Source: CAWDVB01 sp963824105 (lineage in GTDB: Bacteria; Actinomycetota; Actinomycetes; Propionibacteriales; Nocardioidaceae). From it: DNA of 64,000 bases. The position numbers and the translations under genes were made by a program. Shown here one piece after another: positions 33,659 through 42,168 of this stretch (the first letter of the stretch is position 1; every line of letters begins with the position of its first letter). The notes under the pieces are model-generated. The model ran no database searches. It was not told the origin of the DNA and saw only the letters and a program-made list of their open reading frames with translations. Location of the stretch: positions 62,001 through 126,000 of the forward strand of contig CAWGNN010000005.1 of NCBI GenBank assembly GCA_963824105.1, given 5' to 3'.

Positions 33659-34104
33659 GCCGCGACGAGGAGATCGACCGAGCCTTCGAGGAGATCGTCT
33701 CCCAGGTCGACTTCGGCGAGCCGGCCCCCGAAGACACAGTTCAAGAGCCAGGCTCTCCGGAGGCGGACGCGGCCTCCGAGATCGCCCGGCTGGCGGAGAC
33801 CTTCGGCCGGCGGGCCTGGTCCGACGCTCTGGACACCGAGGCCAGCTGGGAGGACGAGGGCCACTTCGTCCCCCCCGACCCCGGTCCCCCTCCCCCGATG
33901 GAGCCTCGCCGACGCGTGGCATGGTGGGCCCTCCTCGGCTCGCCGATCTTGATCGTGGCAGCCGCCCTGGTCCATATCGTCGTGCCTCCCTGGGTGTTGG
34001 CTCTTCTCGGGCTGGGCTTCGCGGGGGCAGTGGTCTACCTCGTTGCGACGTCCAGCAGAAGCAACGAGGACCCCTGGAACGGGGACGACGGCGCGGTCCT
34101 CTGA
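33655..34104 (+). CDS. Small membrane protein with acidic N-terminus, function unknown
   Basis: A 149-residue protein. The first 85 residues are acidic and soluble (EEIDRAFEEIVSQVDFGEPAPED) and followed by a PPDPGPPPP stretch. Two hydrophobic segments (WWALLGSPILIVAAALVHIVV and WVLALLGLGFAGAVVYLV) form a hairpin near the C-terminus. It overlaps the hydrolase gene by ATGA, so it is co-translated with it. I do not recognise a family with certainty; it may correspond to Rv2183c by position. Confidence 0.75.
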   Translation: MSRDEEIDRAFEEIVSQVDFGEPAPEDTVQEPGSPEADAASEIARLAETFGRRAWSDALDTEASWEDEGHFVPPDPGPPPPMEPRRRVAWWALLGSPILIVAAALVHIVVPPWVLALLGLGFAGAVVYLVATSSRSNEDPWNGDDGAVL

Positions 34105-34124
34105 CGCTGTGCCAAGATGCGCTC

Positions 34125-35363
34125 ATGGCCGAACATGTAAGCGAATTGGTCGAGATCTCCGGGCATCTGATGGACTCGGGGATCTTGTCCCGCGTCCTCG
34201 ACGACATCCGTGAGTACGGCGGCGACTACGTCATCGTCTCTATCGACATCGGGCACGAGGCCCACGACTCGTCCCATGCGACGCTGAAGGTCAGCGCGAA
34301 CGACGCGGCGAGCCTGGACCGGCTGCTGATGCGGCTGCAGGTGCGCGGCATGAACCAGGTCGACCCCGGGACGGCATCGACGCGGGTCGCGGAGACGGAC
34401 GGCGTCTTCCCCGAAGGCTTCTACTCCACCACCAATCTCCCCACCACGGTCAGGCTCAACGGCCGCTCGGTGCCCGTGGTGAACCCGGAGATGGACTGCG
34501 GCCTGGTCGTCGAGGGCGACGGCGAGGACCTGCGCGTGCTGACCGTGCCGATGTCGGACGTGCGCGCCGGCATGCAGATCGTGTGCGGTGCATCCGGCAT
34601 CCGGGTCGAGACCCCCGAGGACGAGGTCAGCGGCGGCTTCGGATTCATGGCGTCCGACGTGTCGTCGGAGAAGCCTCAGACAGTGCTGGTCCGGCAGGTC
34701 GCCGATGGCATGCGTGAGGCGCGTGCCCGTGGCGAGAAGATCCTCATCGTGGGCGGGCCCGGGGTGGTGCACACGGGTGCCGCCCCGGCGATGGTGGCCA
34801 TGATCAACGCCGGCTTCGTCGACGTTCTCTTCGCGGGGAACGCCCTGGCCACCCATGACATCGAGTCGGCGCTCTACGGCACCTCGTTGGGGATCGATCT
34901 CAGCCAGGGGCGTGGTGTCGAGCACGGGCACGAGCACCACATCCGCGCGATCAACACCATCCGCAAAGAGGGGTCGATCCGGGCGGCGGTGGAGTCGGGA
35001 GTCCTGACCGGGGGCATCATGCATGCCCTGGTGACTCAGCAGAAGCGATTCGTGCTCGTCGGCTCGGTGCGAGACGACGGACCTCTCCCTGACGTGTACA
35101 CCGACGTGATCGAGGGCCAGCACGCGATGCGTGCCGAGATCCCGGGAGTGGGTTACTGCATCATGGTCGCGACGATGCTTCACTCGGTGGCGACGGGCAA
35201 CATCCTGCCCGCCTCGATCCCCTTGGTCTGCGTCGACATCAACCCGGCGACGGTGACCAAGCTGGCCGACCGAGGCTCCTCCCAGGCTCACGGGATCGTC
35301 ACCGACGTCGGCCTCTTCTTGGAGCAGCTCGCCATGGAGCTGGTGCCCGGTTATCGACGCTGA
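34125..35363 (+). CDS. LOR/SDH-domain protein (archaeal-type ornithine cyclodeaminase-like)
   Basis: A 412-residue protein of the TIGR00300-type LOR/SDH family. Residues 1-85 are the small LOR domain (SELVEISGHLMDSGILSRVLDDI; then VSIDIGHEAHDSSHA). The rest includes VNPEMDCGLVV, GFGFMASDVSSEKPQ, ILIVGGPGVVHTGAAPAM (nucleotide fold) and YGTSLGIDLSQGRGVEHGHEHH. Relatives include archaeal ornithine cyclodeaminases and the C-terminal part of cyanobacterial ArgZ/AgrE; the N-terminal arginine dihydrolase domain is absent here. A product of proline from ornithine is the leading guess. CAAGATgcgctcATG may be a leaderless start. It overlaps the convergent ROK gene by 13 bases. Confidence 0.8.
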   Translation: MAEHVSELVEISGHLMDSGILSRVLDDIREYGGDYVIVSIDIGHEAHDSSHATLKVSANDAASLDRLLMRLQVRGMNQVDPGTASTRVAETDGVFPEGFYSTTNLPTTVRLNGRSVPVVNPEMDCGLVVEGDGEDLRVLTVPMSDVRAGMQIVCGASGIRVETPEDEVSGGFGFMASDVSSEKPQTVLVRQVADGMREARARGEKILIVGGPGVVHTGAAPAMVAMINAGFVDVLFAGNALATHDIESALYGTSLGIDLSQGRGVEHGHEHHIRAINTIRKEGSIRAAVESGVLTGGIMHALVTQQKRFVLVGSVRDDGPLPDVYTDVIEGQHAMRAEIPGVGYCIMVATMLHSVATGNILPASIPLVCVDINPATVTKLADRGSSQAHGIVTDVGLFLEQLAMELVPGYRR

Positions 35364-36451
35364 CGACGCCCGCCCTGGCGTTCCGCGGACAGCTCGCCGA
35401 CCCTGGCCCTGAGCCGCACGAGAACGCGGCTCGAGGTGCGCAGGCGTAGATCCTGACGGGCCATCTCCGCGGCGCCGATGAAGCCCGCATCCGGACCGAG
35501 CTCGGCTACGACGATCTCGGGGATTGGGCGGAAGCCTCGCCCGGTGAGACTCCGCGCGAGGGCGTCTCGTGCCGGTTCGAGCAGTAGGTCCCCCGCTGCG
35601 GATAGGCCCCCACCGACGACGATCCGGTCGGGGTCGAGCGCGGCACACAGACCGGCCAGGCCGGCGCCGAGATGCGTCCCGACCTGATGGATCAGCTCCC
35701 GAGCGGTGGCGTCCCCCGCCATGGCCGCGTCGGACACCAACGGGCCCGTGAGCGCATCCGGATCCTCCCCACAGGCTTCGCTCAGGCTCCGCGCAGCGGG
35801 GGAACCTGAAGACACCAGGCTGCGCGCCTCACGCACCAGCGCGTTGCCGCTGGCGTACTGCTCCCAGCAGCCCTTGTTGCCGCACTCGCACCGGTGGCCG
35901 TCGGGCACCCACCGCATGTGACCGAACTCTCCGGCCATGCCATGGGCGCCGCGGAAGAGCTGGTCGTCAACGACCAGCGCGCCGCCGATCCCGGTGCCGA
36001 GGGTGACGACCACGACGACCCGCTTGCCTCGCCCCGCCCCGAATCGGACCTCCGCCAGCGCGGTGGCATTGGCGTCGTTGTCGATCACGACGGGCAGCCC
36101 CAGCGCAGCCTCAAGCCGTTCCTTGATCGGCTCGTCGCGCCAGGACAGGTGCGGCGAGAAGCGGATCGTGGAGCGGTCGGCGTCCACGAACCCGGCCGCG
36201 CCGACCCCGACCATCCCGATCCGGTTGCGCGCGGACAGCTCCGTGACAGCCCGGACGATCACGGCCTCGACGGCACTCGGCTCCTGCGTCCTCGCGGGTG
36301 TGTCGAGCCGTACTGTCTGCACCACCTTGCCGGCCGCGTCGACTGCTCCGGCGAGCACCTTGGTCCCCCCGATGTCCACGCCAACCGCCAACGGCCGGTC
36401 GGGCGACGGGGGACGCGGGACGAGGGCTCGGCGCCCAGTTCGGCGTGACAT
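35351..36451 (-). CDS. glk: ROK-family glucokinase
   Basis: A 366-residue ROK kinase. ATP loop VGVDIGGTKVLAGAVD, sugar site IDNDANATALAE, TLGTGIGGALV, EFGHM, and the zinc motif HRCECGNKGCWEQYASG characteristic of ROK sugar kinases rather than repressors (no helix-turn-helix). Substrate is probably glucose. The last 30 residues are a basic Arg-rich tail. A GACGAT box six bases before the ATG suggests weak leaderless initiation. A second ROK gene lies 2.5 kb away at 38932-39861; the two share the zinc motif but differ at the C-terminus. Confidence 0.9.
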   Translation of the reverse strand: MSRRTGRRALVPRPPSPDRPLAVGVDIGGTKVLAGAVDAAGKVVQTVRLDTPARTQEPSAVEAVIVRAVTELSARNRIGMVGVGAAGFVDADRSTIRFSPHLSWRDEPIKERLEAALGLPVVIDNDANATALAEVRFGAGRGKRVVVVVTLGTGIGGALVVDDQLFRGAHGMAGEFGHMRWVPDGHRCECGNKGCWEQYASGNALVREARSLVSSGSPAARSLSEACGEDPDALTGPLVSDAAMAGDATARELIHQVGTHLGAGLAGLCAALDPDRIVVGGGLSAAGDLLLEPARDALARSLTGRGFRPIPEIVVAELGPDAGFIGAAEMARQDLRLRTSSRVLVRLRARVGELSAERQGGRRQRR

Positions 36452-36635
36452 GAGGCAATCGTCCCAGCCCGCGGGGGCTGTTGCACGCCTGCCGATGTGC
36501 CTGACAGCCGCCTGAGGGGCTACCTTGAGAATGGCTCAATCTTTTCAATTCCGCGTTGTTCGGCCGCCTTGGTCTGACACACTTGCAGTGGTACTGGGAG
36601 AAGACGGTCGTGCCGGACCGGGGAGACGATCGGGG

Positions 36636-37082
36636 ATGGCGATGACTTGGTTCCACCGCACCGCCCGCGGTGCGCGACGCCGCTCGGACGAGCGGGGAGC
36701 GTCTGCGGTCGAGTTCGCCATCATCATGCCCGTGCTCGCCTACCTTCTCCTGGGGATCATCGAGTACGGCTACTTCTTCTTCGCCGCACAGGCCGCCAGC
36801 TCAGGCGCCCGGGAAGCCGCGCGCCAGCTGTCGGTGGGGAACTGCACCGGGTCCGGCGAGGCGCAGACGTACGCCCAGAGCCAGTCCTTCATCGGGATGA
36901 CTCTGCAGTACGGAGCCCCCGGCAACCTCGACGACACGCTTCCCGCGATTGGCCAGGTGCTGGAGGTCCAGGTCCAGGCAGACGGCAAGATCGTCGGCTT
37001 TGTGCCGCTGCCGAACAATGGCGCCATCACGCAGGACGTCCAGGCCTACGTCGAAGACACGACACAAGGGACATGCCCATGA
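36636..37082 (+). CDS. tadE: TadE-like pseudopilin of the Tad/Flp pilus
   Basis: A 148-residue protein with the TadE signature: a basic leader (ARRRSDERGASAVEFAIIMP) followed by one hydrophobic helix (VLAYLLLGIIEYGYFFFAAQAASSGAREAA) and a soluble domain with two cysteines. TadE and TadF-type minor pilins are processed by a prepilin peptidase at the Gly before ASAVEF; no peptidase gene is in the window. GGAGA before the ATG at 36636 decides the start. It overlaps tadG by ATGA. The partner assembly genes are 5 kb downstream. Confidence 0.87.
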   Translation: MAMTWFHRTARGARRRSDERGASAVEFAIIMPVLAYLLLGIIEYGYFFFAAQAASSGAREAARQLSVGNCTGSGEAQTYAQSQSFIGMTLQYGAPGNLDDTLPAIGQVLEVQVQADGKIVGFVPLPNNGAITQDVQAYVEDTTQGTCP

Positions 37083-38884
37083 GTAGCAGGCGACGCGACG
37101 AGCGGGGTGCCGTCGCGATCATTGCGGCCATTTCGGCCCTGACGCTGTTCGGTATCGCCGCGATGGCGGTGGACCTTGGCAATGCCTTCGCTCGGGAGCG
37201 GAACGTCCAGGCCTCGGCCGACTTCGCGGCGCTGGCCGGCGGGAGGAACCTTCCCGGGCCGGCTACCAATACTTCGGCGAACGCGTCCGATCCTTCCGTG
37301 CAAGCGGTCGCGGACTACCTCAACAGGAACCGCCCGCGGAACGACGGGACCAGCGCCTGCACCTGGGACTCCGGGTCGAACACGTGGTTAGGGAGCAGTT
37401 GCGTCACACCACAGAAGCTGGTCGACGGCGACTACACCAACGGCGAGGTCGTCTTCTCCAACGGCGGGGACTACATGACCGTCTACTCGCCTCAGGCGCG
37501 GGTCGACTTCGGACTGGCCAACGCGATCGGCTTCAGCCACGTCAATGTGTCCAAGTCCGCCGAGGTAGGACTCTTCAGTCCAGGCGGTTCGCTTCCGTTC
37601 TACACGAGCATCACCTGCTCCTGGGGCAGTCCACAGATCATCGACACCTCGAACGGCAAGGCCAAGCAGCTGCCGGCCACGCCTAGCTTCCTCACCGCGA
37701 GCAACAACCAGGTCACGGCCACCGGCCTGACCATCTCGCCGGACACCATCGACACCACGGCTACCCCCCACCCGACACAGATCACCATCTCCGTGAGCAC
37801 CGGGGATCTCAGCGCCTACTCCGCCGTCGGTTTCGACACCGACAACACGCCGGCTGGCTCAGGACTGCACAGCGAGGTCTCGATCAACACATCAAGTACG
37901 AGCGTGACGGTGGACGTGCCGACACAGGTCTTGAACTTGGCGGGATACTGGTTCGTTCGCCTCTACAAGGCGACCACCCCCCACTCGGGATGGTCGAGCA
38001 ACTACGGAACGCTCGGCATCGACGCGGTGGCCTGGGTCTCCGGGTGCGGCGCCGGCTCCAACGACGGCAACTTCGGATCGCTGCTGCTGTCGCGCGACGA
38101 CACCACCTCGGGCAGCTCGGTCGGTGCCGAGCTGGCGTTGAACACGATCCTGGGACCCGAGCACAACCTGGTGCGCCATCCGCTGGGCACCTCCGCGCCG
38201 ACCCCCTGTGGCCCGAGTGACGGCTCCGGATTGTCGGTCCAGCCCTCCGGGCCCCCGGACCCGAACGACGTCAACTGCGTGCAGACCGATACAGGGAACC
38301 CGCAGACCGCGACCCAGGGGTTCGTCACCGGCGAGGACAGCCTGAGCGGACACCAGAAGGGCCTCCTCGATGCCAGCCAGAGCGGGAATGCCACCACCTG
38401 CGGGACCGGGTCCGGGACGACCAACGACACGCTGATCCTCAAGGGCACGTCCTACTCGATCAACAACGACGTCCTCACCTGCTACTTCGAGAACGACACC
38501 ACTAGCGTCGCCGATGTCTCGAAATCGAGTTACTCGGGCCCTGTGGTCATCAGCTCGGCCATCTTGGGCTCACCCCGCTTCGTGTACATCCCGGTGCTCG
38601 CCGCCGATCCAGGCACCGGCAAGAAGTACTGGCCCCTCGTGACCTTCCGGGCGGCCTTCATCACCGGGCAGATCGGGACAGCGACCAGGACCAACCCGGA
38701 CCCCGACGGCTCACTCATGGGCGGTGCCGTCCACAACGGCATCACGTGGGACACCACGCAGGGCCTGCAAACCCTCACCGCCGTCATGATCAGCGACAAC
38801 GCTCTGCCGGAGTACGCGACCTGGGACGGCGGAGTACAGCACTACCTGGGTAGCGGGACGAAGATCGTCCGGCTGGTCAACTGA
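37079..38884 (+). CDS. tadG: TadG-like Tad pilus surface protein
   Basis: A 601-residue protein with a Tad-type N-terminus, SSRRRDERGAVAIIAAISALTLFGIAAMAVDLG, whose single hydrophobic helix anchors it. The long exported part is rich in Ser, Thr, Gly and Asn with few charges, has several cysteines (TCSWG, TSACTW, SSCVT, GCGAGS), and lacks a recognisable vWA MIDAS. TadG proteins tether or regulate the pilus at the envelope. It is coupled to tadE by ATGA. The large Ser/Thr content would suit O-mannosylation, and the only mannosyltransferase seen here (near 58 kb) is frameshifted. Confidence 0.8.
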   Translation: MSSRRRDERGAVAIIAAISALTLFGIAAMAVDLGNAFARERNVQASADFAALAGGRNLPGPATNTSANASDPSVQAVADYLNRNRPRNDGTSACTWDSGSNTWLGSSCVTPQKLVDGDYTNGEVVFSNGGDYMTVYSPQARVDFGLANAIGFSHVNVSKSAEVGLFSPGGSLPFYTSITCSWGSPQIIDTSNGKAKQLPATPSFLTASNNQVTATGLTISPDTIDTTATPHPTQITISVSTGDLSAYSAVGFDTDNTPAGSGLHSEVSINTSSTSVTVDVPTQVLNLAGYWFVRLYKATTPHSGWSSNYGTLGIDAVAWVSGCGAGSNDGNFGSLLLSRDDTTSGSSVGAELALNTILGPEHNLVRHPLGTSAPTPCGPSDGSGLSVQPSGPPDPNDVNCVQTDTGNPQTATQGFVTGEDSLSGHQKGLLDASQSGNATTCGTGSGTTNDTLILKGTSYSINNDVLTCYFENDTTSVADVSKSSYSGPVVISSAILGSPRFVYIPVLAADPGTGKKYWPLVTFRAAFITGQIGTATRTNPDPDGSLMGGAVHNGITWDTTQGLQTLTAVMISDNALPEYATWDGGVQHYLGSGTKIVRLVN

Positions 38885-38924
38885 GCAGGATCACTCGGGC
38901 AGGATCACTCGGGCAGGATCAACG
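38885..38924. repeat. 14-bp tandem repeat, 2.9 copies
   Basis: GCAGGATCACTCGG occurs twice in tandem (38885-38898, 38899-38912), followed by a partial third copy with one change. It fills the 47-base gap between tadG and the convergent ROK gene. Confidence 0.8.
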
Positions 38925-38931
38925 GGCTGCG

Positions 38932-39861
38932 TCAGCTGAGGAGAGCCGCACCGACGATTCCCGCGTCGTTCCCGAGTGCGGCGGCGACCACGCGCGGAAT
39001 CGGGCGTGAGCCGCCACCGGTGATCGATGCGGCGAGCACCTCCCGCAATGGAGTGAGCAGGATGTCCCCGGCCGTGGCGACCCCACCTCCGACGACCACC
39101 AGGTCGGGATCGAGCACCGAGCACATGCTTGCGATCCCTTCGCCGAGGTCCCGCCCGAGATCCTGAAGCATCCTCAAGGAGAAGGCGTCCCCGGCAACGG
39201 CGAGATCGGTGACCATCGCCCCCTGGATCGCGTCGACCTCTCCCCCGGCGTGCTCGATCAGTGCCGACGCCGCCGGGTCGCTCTGAGCCGTGAGACGGGT
39301 CCGTCGAACCAGCGCAGTGCCACTGGCGTACTGCTCCCAGCAGCCCCTGCGGCCGCAGCGACACGGCAGGCCGTCGCGCTCGAAGGTGATGTGACCGATC
39401 TCGGCGGCGTCGCCGTGGGCACCGCGCACCAGGTCCCCTCCGATGATGAATCCGCCCCCGATGCCGGTCCCGACGGTGACCATGAGCATGTCGGCCGAGT
39501 CGCGCCCGGCACCCACGACGTACTCGGCCCAGGCGGCGGCGTTCGCGTCGTTCTCAACGACGACCCGGAGACCGACCCGCTCGATCCGGGTCGCGACGTC
39601 GAGGTCGCGCCAGCCCAGGTTCGCGGCGAACTGGACGGTCCTACGGTCCTGGGCGACGAACCCGGCCACCGCGAGACCCACCGAGCGACACTCGCCACGA
39701 CCCACGAGCTCGGTCACGACCTCTCCGATCGCGGTAACGATGGCGTCGGGGTCGCGCGGGGTGGGCACCTCGACCCGATCCACCAGGGATCCCGACTCGC
39801 CGACCCGCCCCGCCGCGATCTTCGTGCCGCCGACGTCCACGCCGACCGACAGGCCGGTCAC
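38932..39861 (-). CDS. ROK-family sugar kinase
   Basis: A 309-residue ROK kinase: VGVDVGGTKIAAGRVG, VENDANAAAWAEY, TVGTGIGGGFIIGGDL, EIGHITFE and the zinc motif LPCRCGRRGCWEQYAS. No DNA-binding domain. The GTG start overlaps the stop of the DUF5304-like gene (GTGA), so it is the last member of an operon SRPBCC-ArsA-DUF5304-ROK. Glucose is the likely substrate, but the coupling to an ArsA-type ATPase is unexplained; the same neighbourhood occurs, from memory, in Streptomyces. Confidence 0.88.
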   Translation of the reverse strand: MTGLSVGVDVGGTKIAAGRVGESGSLVDRVEVPTPRDPDAIVTAIGEVVTELVGRGECRSVGLAVAGFVAQDRRTVQFAANLGWRDLDVATRIERVGLRVVVENDANAAAWAEYVVGAGRDSADMLMVTVGTGIGGGFIIGGDLVRGAHGDAAEIGHITFERDGLPCRCGRRGCWEQYASGTALVRRTRLTAQSDPAASALIEHAGGEVDAIQGAMVTDLAVAGDAFSLRMLQDLGRDLGEGIASMCSVLDPDLVVVGGGVATAGDILLTPLREVLAASITGGGSRPIPRVVAAALGNDAGIVGAALLS

Positions 39862-40241
39862 GGCTGGTCCCACTCGTCGTCGGTCAGGTCGATCCGCTCC
39901 ACTACCGAAGTCCCGTCCGTCCCAGGCTCGGGGGGAGGGAACAACGCGGCCAGAGCCTCGGCCATCGACGTCATCGCCGAGATTGCCGCGGTGGTGATCT
40001 TCTCCCTCGCCTCGGGGCTGGTCTCCCGGAAGAACGAGATGGTCTGACAGATCGGGCAGTAGCGGCAGTCCGGTCCGTGACCGAGATGATCGTTGACCTC
40101 CTTGAGCCGGTCCGCCATCGCCGAAGCCGCCGCCTCTCCCTGTGCGGCCCGGGAGCCGCCGGCCTCACGGGCCCACCCCTGCAGGGCGGCGAAGAGCTTC
40201 GCTGCCTCCTCGGCGACGCTGCCGACGTCGTCCTCGCTCAT
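39858..40241 (-). CDS. DUF5304-like protein with CxxCxxC motif
   Basis: A 127-residue acidic helical protein. The segment GHGPDCRYCPICQTISFFRE has three closely spaced cysteines (C-x2-C-x2-C) and could bind zinc or iron. The N-terminus is an Ala-rich helix and the C-terminus ends in acidic residues. Actinobacterial proteins annotated DUF5304 have this CRYCPICQ core. It is coupled on both sides by overlapping stop/start codons (ATGA before, GTGA after). Function unknown. Confidence 0.78.
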   Translation of the reverse strand: MSEDDVGSVAEEAAKLFAALQGWAREAGGSRAAQGEAAASAMADRLKEVNDHLGHGPDCRYCPICQTISFFRETSPEAREKITTAAISAMTSMAEALAALFPPPEPGTDGTSVVERIDLTDDEWDQP

Positions 40242-41443
40242 GGCTCCACCTTCCCGCTCCCGGATCCGGAGTCGACGGCCTCCGCGGCGCGGAAACCCAC
40301 CCTCAACTCACCGCCATCGATCGTGGCCCCCACGATCACCTGATGAACCAACGCCGCGGGAAGCGTCAACATCCGACGGTAGCTCCCGACGGTGACGACC
40401 AACTCATCGGCATGTCGAGCCAGGTCGATGTCGGACTTGTCGACGAAGGGAAGCGCCAGGTGGAGCGTGGTCCCACCCGAACTCCGGCGGAGGGTGAGCG
40501 GTCCGGGTCCGGAAGGCAGCTGGAGCGGGTCGACGTCGCCATAGACCGCTGCCGCAAAGGCGCTGAGGGACTCAGCGCCGACCGGCTCCGCGGACCAGTA
40601 GGGCGCCTTCCAGAGCGGAACCCCCGAGAAGGAGCTCTCCACGTCGGCGAGCACCGCAGCCTGGGTCGCAACCCACGACCGTCGCCACTCGTCTGCTTCC
40701 GCGGCGGGGAAGACCCGGTTGGCGATCACCCCGTCGACGCGGTAGCCGAACAGGGACAGGCTCGTCAGCAGTCGTCGCGCCTCGGCAACGACGACCGTCT
40801 CCGGAGTCAGGACCAGCCGGACGCTCGCGGTGTCGCCGGTCAAGAGGGCACGCACCTCCTCCAGGTCGGAGTGCAGCCGCTCCAAGGCCTCGAAGACGGA
40901 GTCACGGGGCATCGGCACCCCGGCCGCGCGGCTCAGGACCGGCCGGAGGGCACGGACGACACGGCGCTCGGCGGGGAAGACCCGATCCATGTACCAGCCC
41001 AGAGCCTCCGGCAGGGCCAGCAGCCGAAGCGTCTCGGCGGTCGGCGCACAGTCGACGATCACGACGTCCCAGCGGCCGGAGAGCACCTGCAGCCGCACCT
41101 CCAGCAGAGCCAGCACCTCCTCCGCGCCAGGAAGCACGGTCAGCTCCTCGGCCGTGATCGGGTCGACCCCGGCGGAGTCGAGCACCGACACCAGGTAGCG
41201 CTGGACTTCTGCCCAGCTGCGCTCGAACCGCTCCTGGGCGTTGACCTGCTGCACGTGCAGGTGCGGGGCGACCTGAGTCGGCTCACTCCCGATCGGTTGG
41301 CCGAAGGCATCGCTCAGGGAGTGGGCCGCGTCGGTGGACAGCACCAGGGTCCGCCGGCCGGAGCCTGCGGCCATCATCGCCGTACCGGCGGCCGCGGTGG
41401 TCTTGCCCACCCCGCCCTTGCCGGTGAAGAGCAGGATCCGCAC
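40238..41443 (-). CDS. ArsA/GET3-type P-loop ATPase
   Basis: A 401-residue deviant-Walker ATPase. The N-terminal RILLFTGKGGVGKTTAAAGTA is the ArsA/GET3 P-loop with the intradimer Lys; LSTDAAHSLSDAFG is switch I; VIVDCAPTAETLRLL is switch II. The C-terminal part ends in a small beta domain (HLALPFVDKSDIDLARH) as in HSP20-like ArsA relatives. Arsenite efflux is unlikely because no ArsB or regulator is nearby; the Rv2184c homologue is also uncharacterised. I start at the GTG one base after the SRPBCC stop; a TTG three codons earlier is the alternative. Confidence 0.88.
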   Translation of the reverse strand: MRILLFTGKGGVGKTTAAAGTAMMAAGSGRRTLVLSTDAAHSLSDAFGQPIGSEPTQVAPHLHVQQVNAQERFERSWAEVQRYLVSVLDSAGVDPITAEELTVLPGAEEVLALLEVRLQVLSGRWDVVIVDCAPTAETLRLLALPEALGWYMDRVFPAERRVVRALRPVLSRAAGVPMPRDSVFEALERLHSDLEEVRALLTGDTASVRLVLTPETVVVAEARRLLTSLSLFGYRVDGVIANRVFPAAEADEWRRSWVATQAAVLADVESSFSGVPLWKAPYWSAEPVGAESLSAFAAAVYGDVDPLQLPSGPGPLTLRRSSGGTTLHLALPFVDKSDIDLARHADELVVTVGSYRRMLTLPAALVHQVIVGATIDGGELRVGFRAAEAVDSGSGSGKVEP

Positions 41444-41444
41444 C

Positions 41445-41885
41445 TCAGGCAACGGACTCCACGCGCTTCTTCAAACCCTTGAGAGCGCTGTCGATGATGA
41501 CCTTCTCCGCCTTGCGCTTCAGCATCCCGATCATGGGCATCGCCAGGTCCACCGCCAGCCGGTAGGTCACCTCGGTGGAGCCGTCGGATGCCTCCACCAG
41601 CTCGTAGGCCCCGTCGAGGCCCCGGAGCATGCTCGCTTCACTCAGCGTCCACGACACCGACTCGTCGTCGATCCAGTCATACTTGAGCGTGTAGGAGCCC
41701 TTGATCGGGTTCGCGTCCAGCTCGAAGTAGACCTCGGTGGCCCGCCCCTGCGAGTCGCTGCCCCGGATATCGGCGATCTTGACCCCGTGGGCCCACTCCG
41801 GGTATGCCGAGAAGTCGGCGATGACCTCCATGATCACGGCCTTGGGCGCGTCGATCACGATGCTGGACGCGGTCTGGTCGGCCAT
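41445..41885 (-). CDS. SRPBCC family protein (Rv2185c/TB16.3-like)
   Basis: A 146-residue START-like lipid/ligand-binding protein: SSIVIDAPKAVIMEVIADFSAYPEWA, VYFELDANPIKGSYTLKYDW, and the amphipathic C-terminal helix (MLKRKAEKVIIDSALKGLKKRVE). GAGGAG lies before the ATG at 41885 and TAGATT (41908-41903) fits as -10. It leads the minus-strand operon with the ArsA-type ATPase, as Rv2185c leads Rv2184c. The ligand is unknown. Confidence 0.87.
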   Translation of the reverse strand: MADQTASSIVIDAPKAVIMEVIADFSAYPEWAHGVKIADIRGSDSQGRATEVYFELDANPIKGSYTLKYDWIDDESVSWTLSEASMLRGLDGAYELVEASDGSTEVTYRLAVDLAMPMIGMLKRKAEKVIIDSALKGLKKRVESVA

Positions 41886-41902
41886 GGATGCTCCTCGCGC
41901 TG

Positions 41903-41908
41903 AATCTA
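41903..41908 (-). promoter_or_regulatory. -10 box of the SRPBCC-ArsA-DUF5304-ROK operon
   Basis: TAGATT on the minus strand, about 18 bases before the SRPBCC ATG, with GAGGAG between. Confidence 0.45.
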
Positions 41909-42168
41909 CGCCGCGAGCGTATCGGAGCCCCTTGACGACAGCACCGGAGGCAGGCCGGTCCAGACCGACGCGAGCCCCATTTTCGGCCCCGGCGGGACCG
42001 GCCGATATCCCGTTCCGACTCGGCGCGTCGAAAATGCCGGTTCTCCCACCATCGCGTGACTGGCGTGACAGACTGATACCGCTGTGACCACGTGGCCCAC
42101 GGGGGGTCAACGAAGTTATCTCGCGACAGCCACTCGGCAGTCGTCCATATGGAGGGATCGGGACCCAG

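Noticed and set aside
38885..38924. Possible CRISPR-like repeats
   Set aside because: Three head-to-tail 14-mers with no spacers and no cas gene; a simple tandem repeat.
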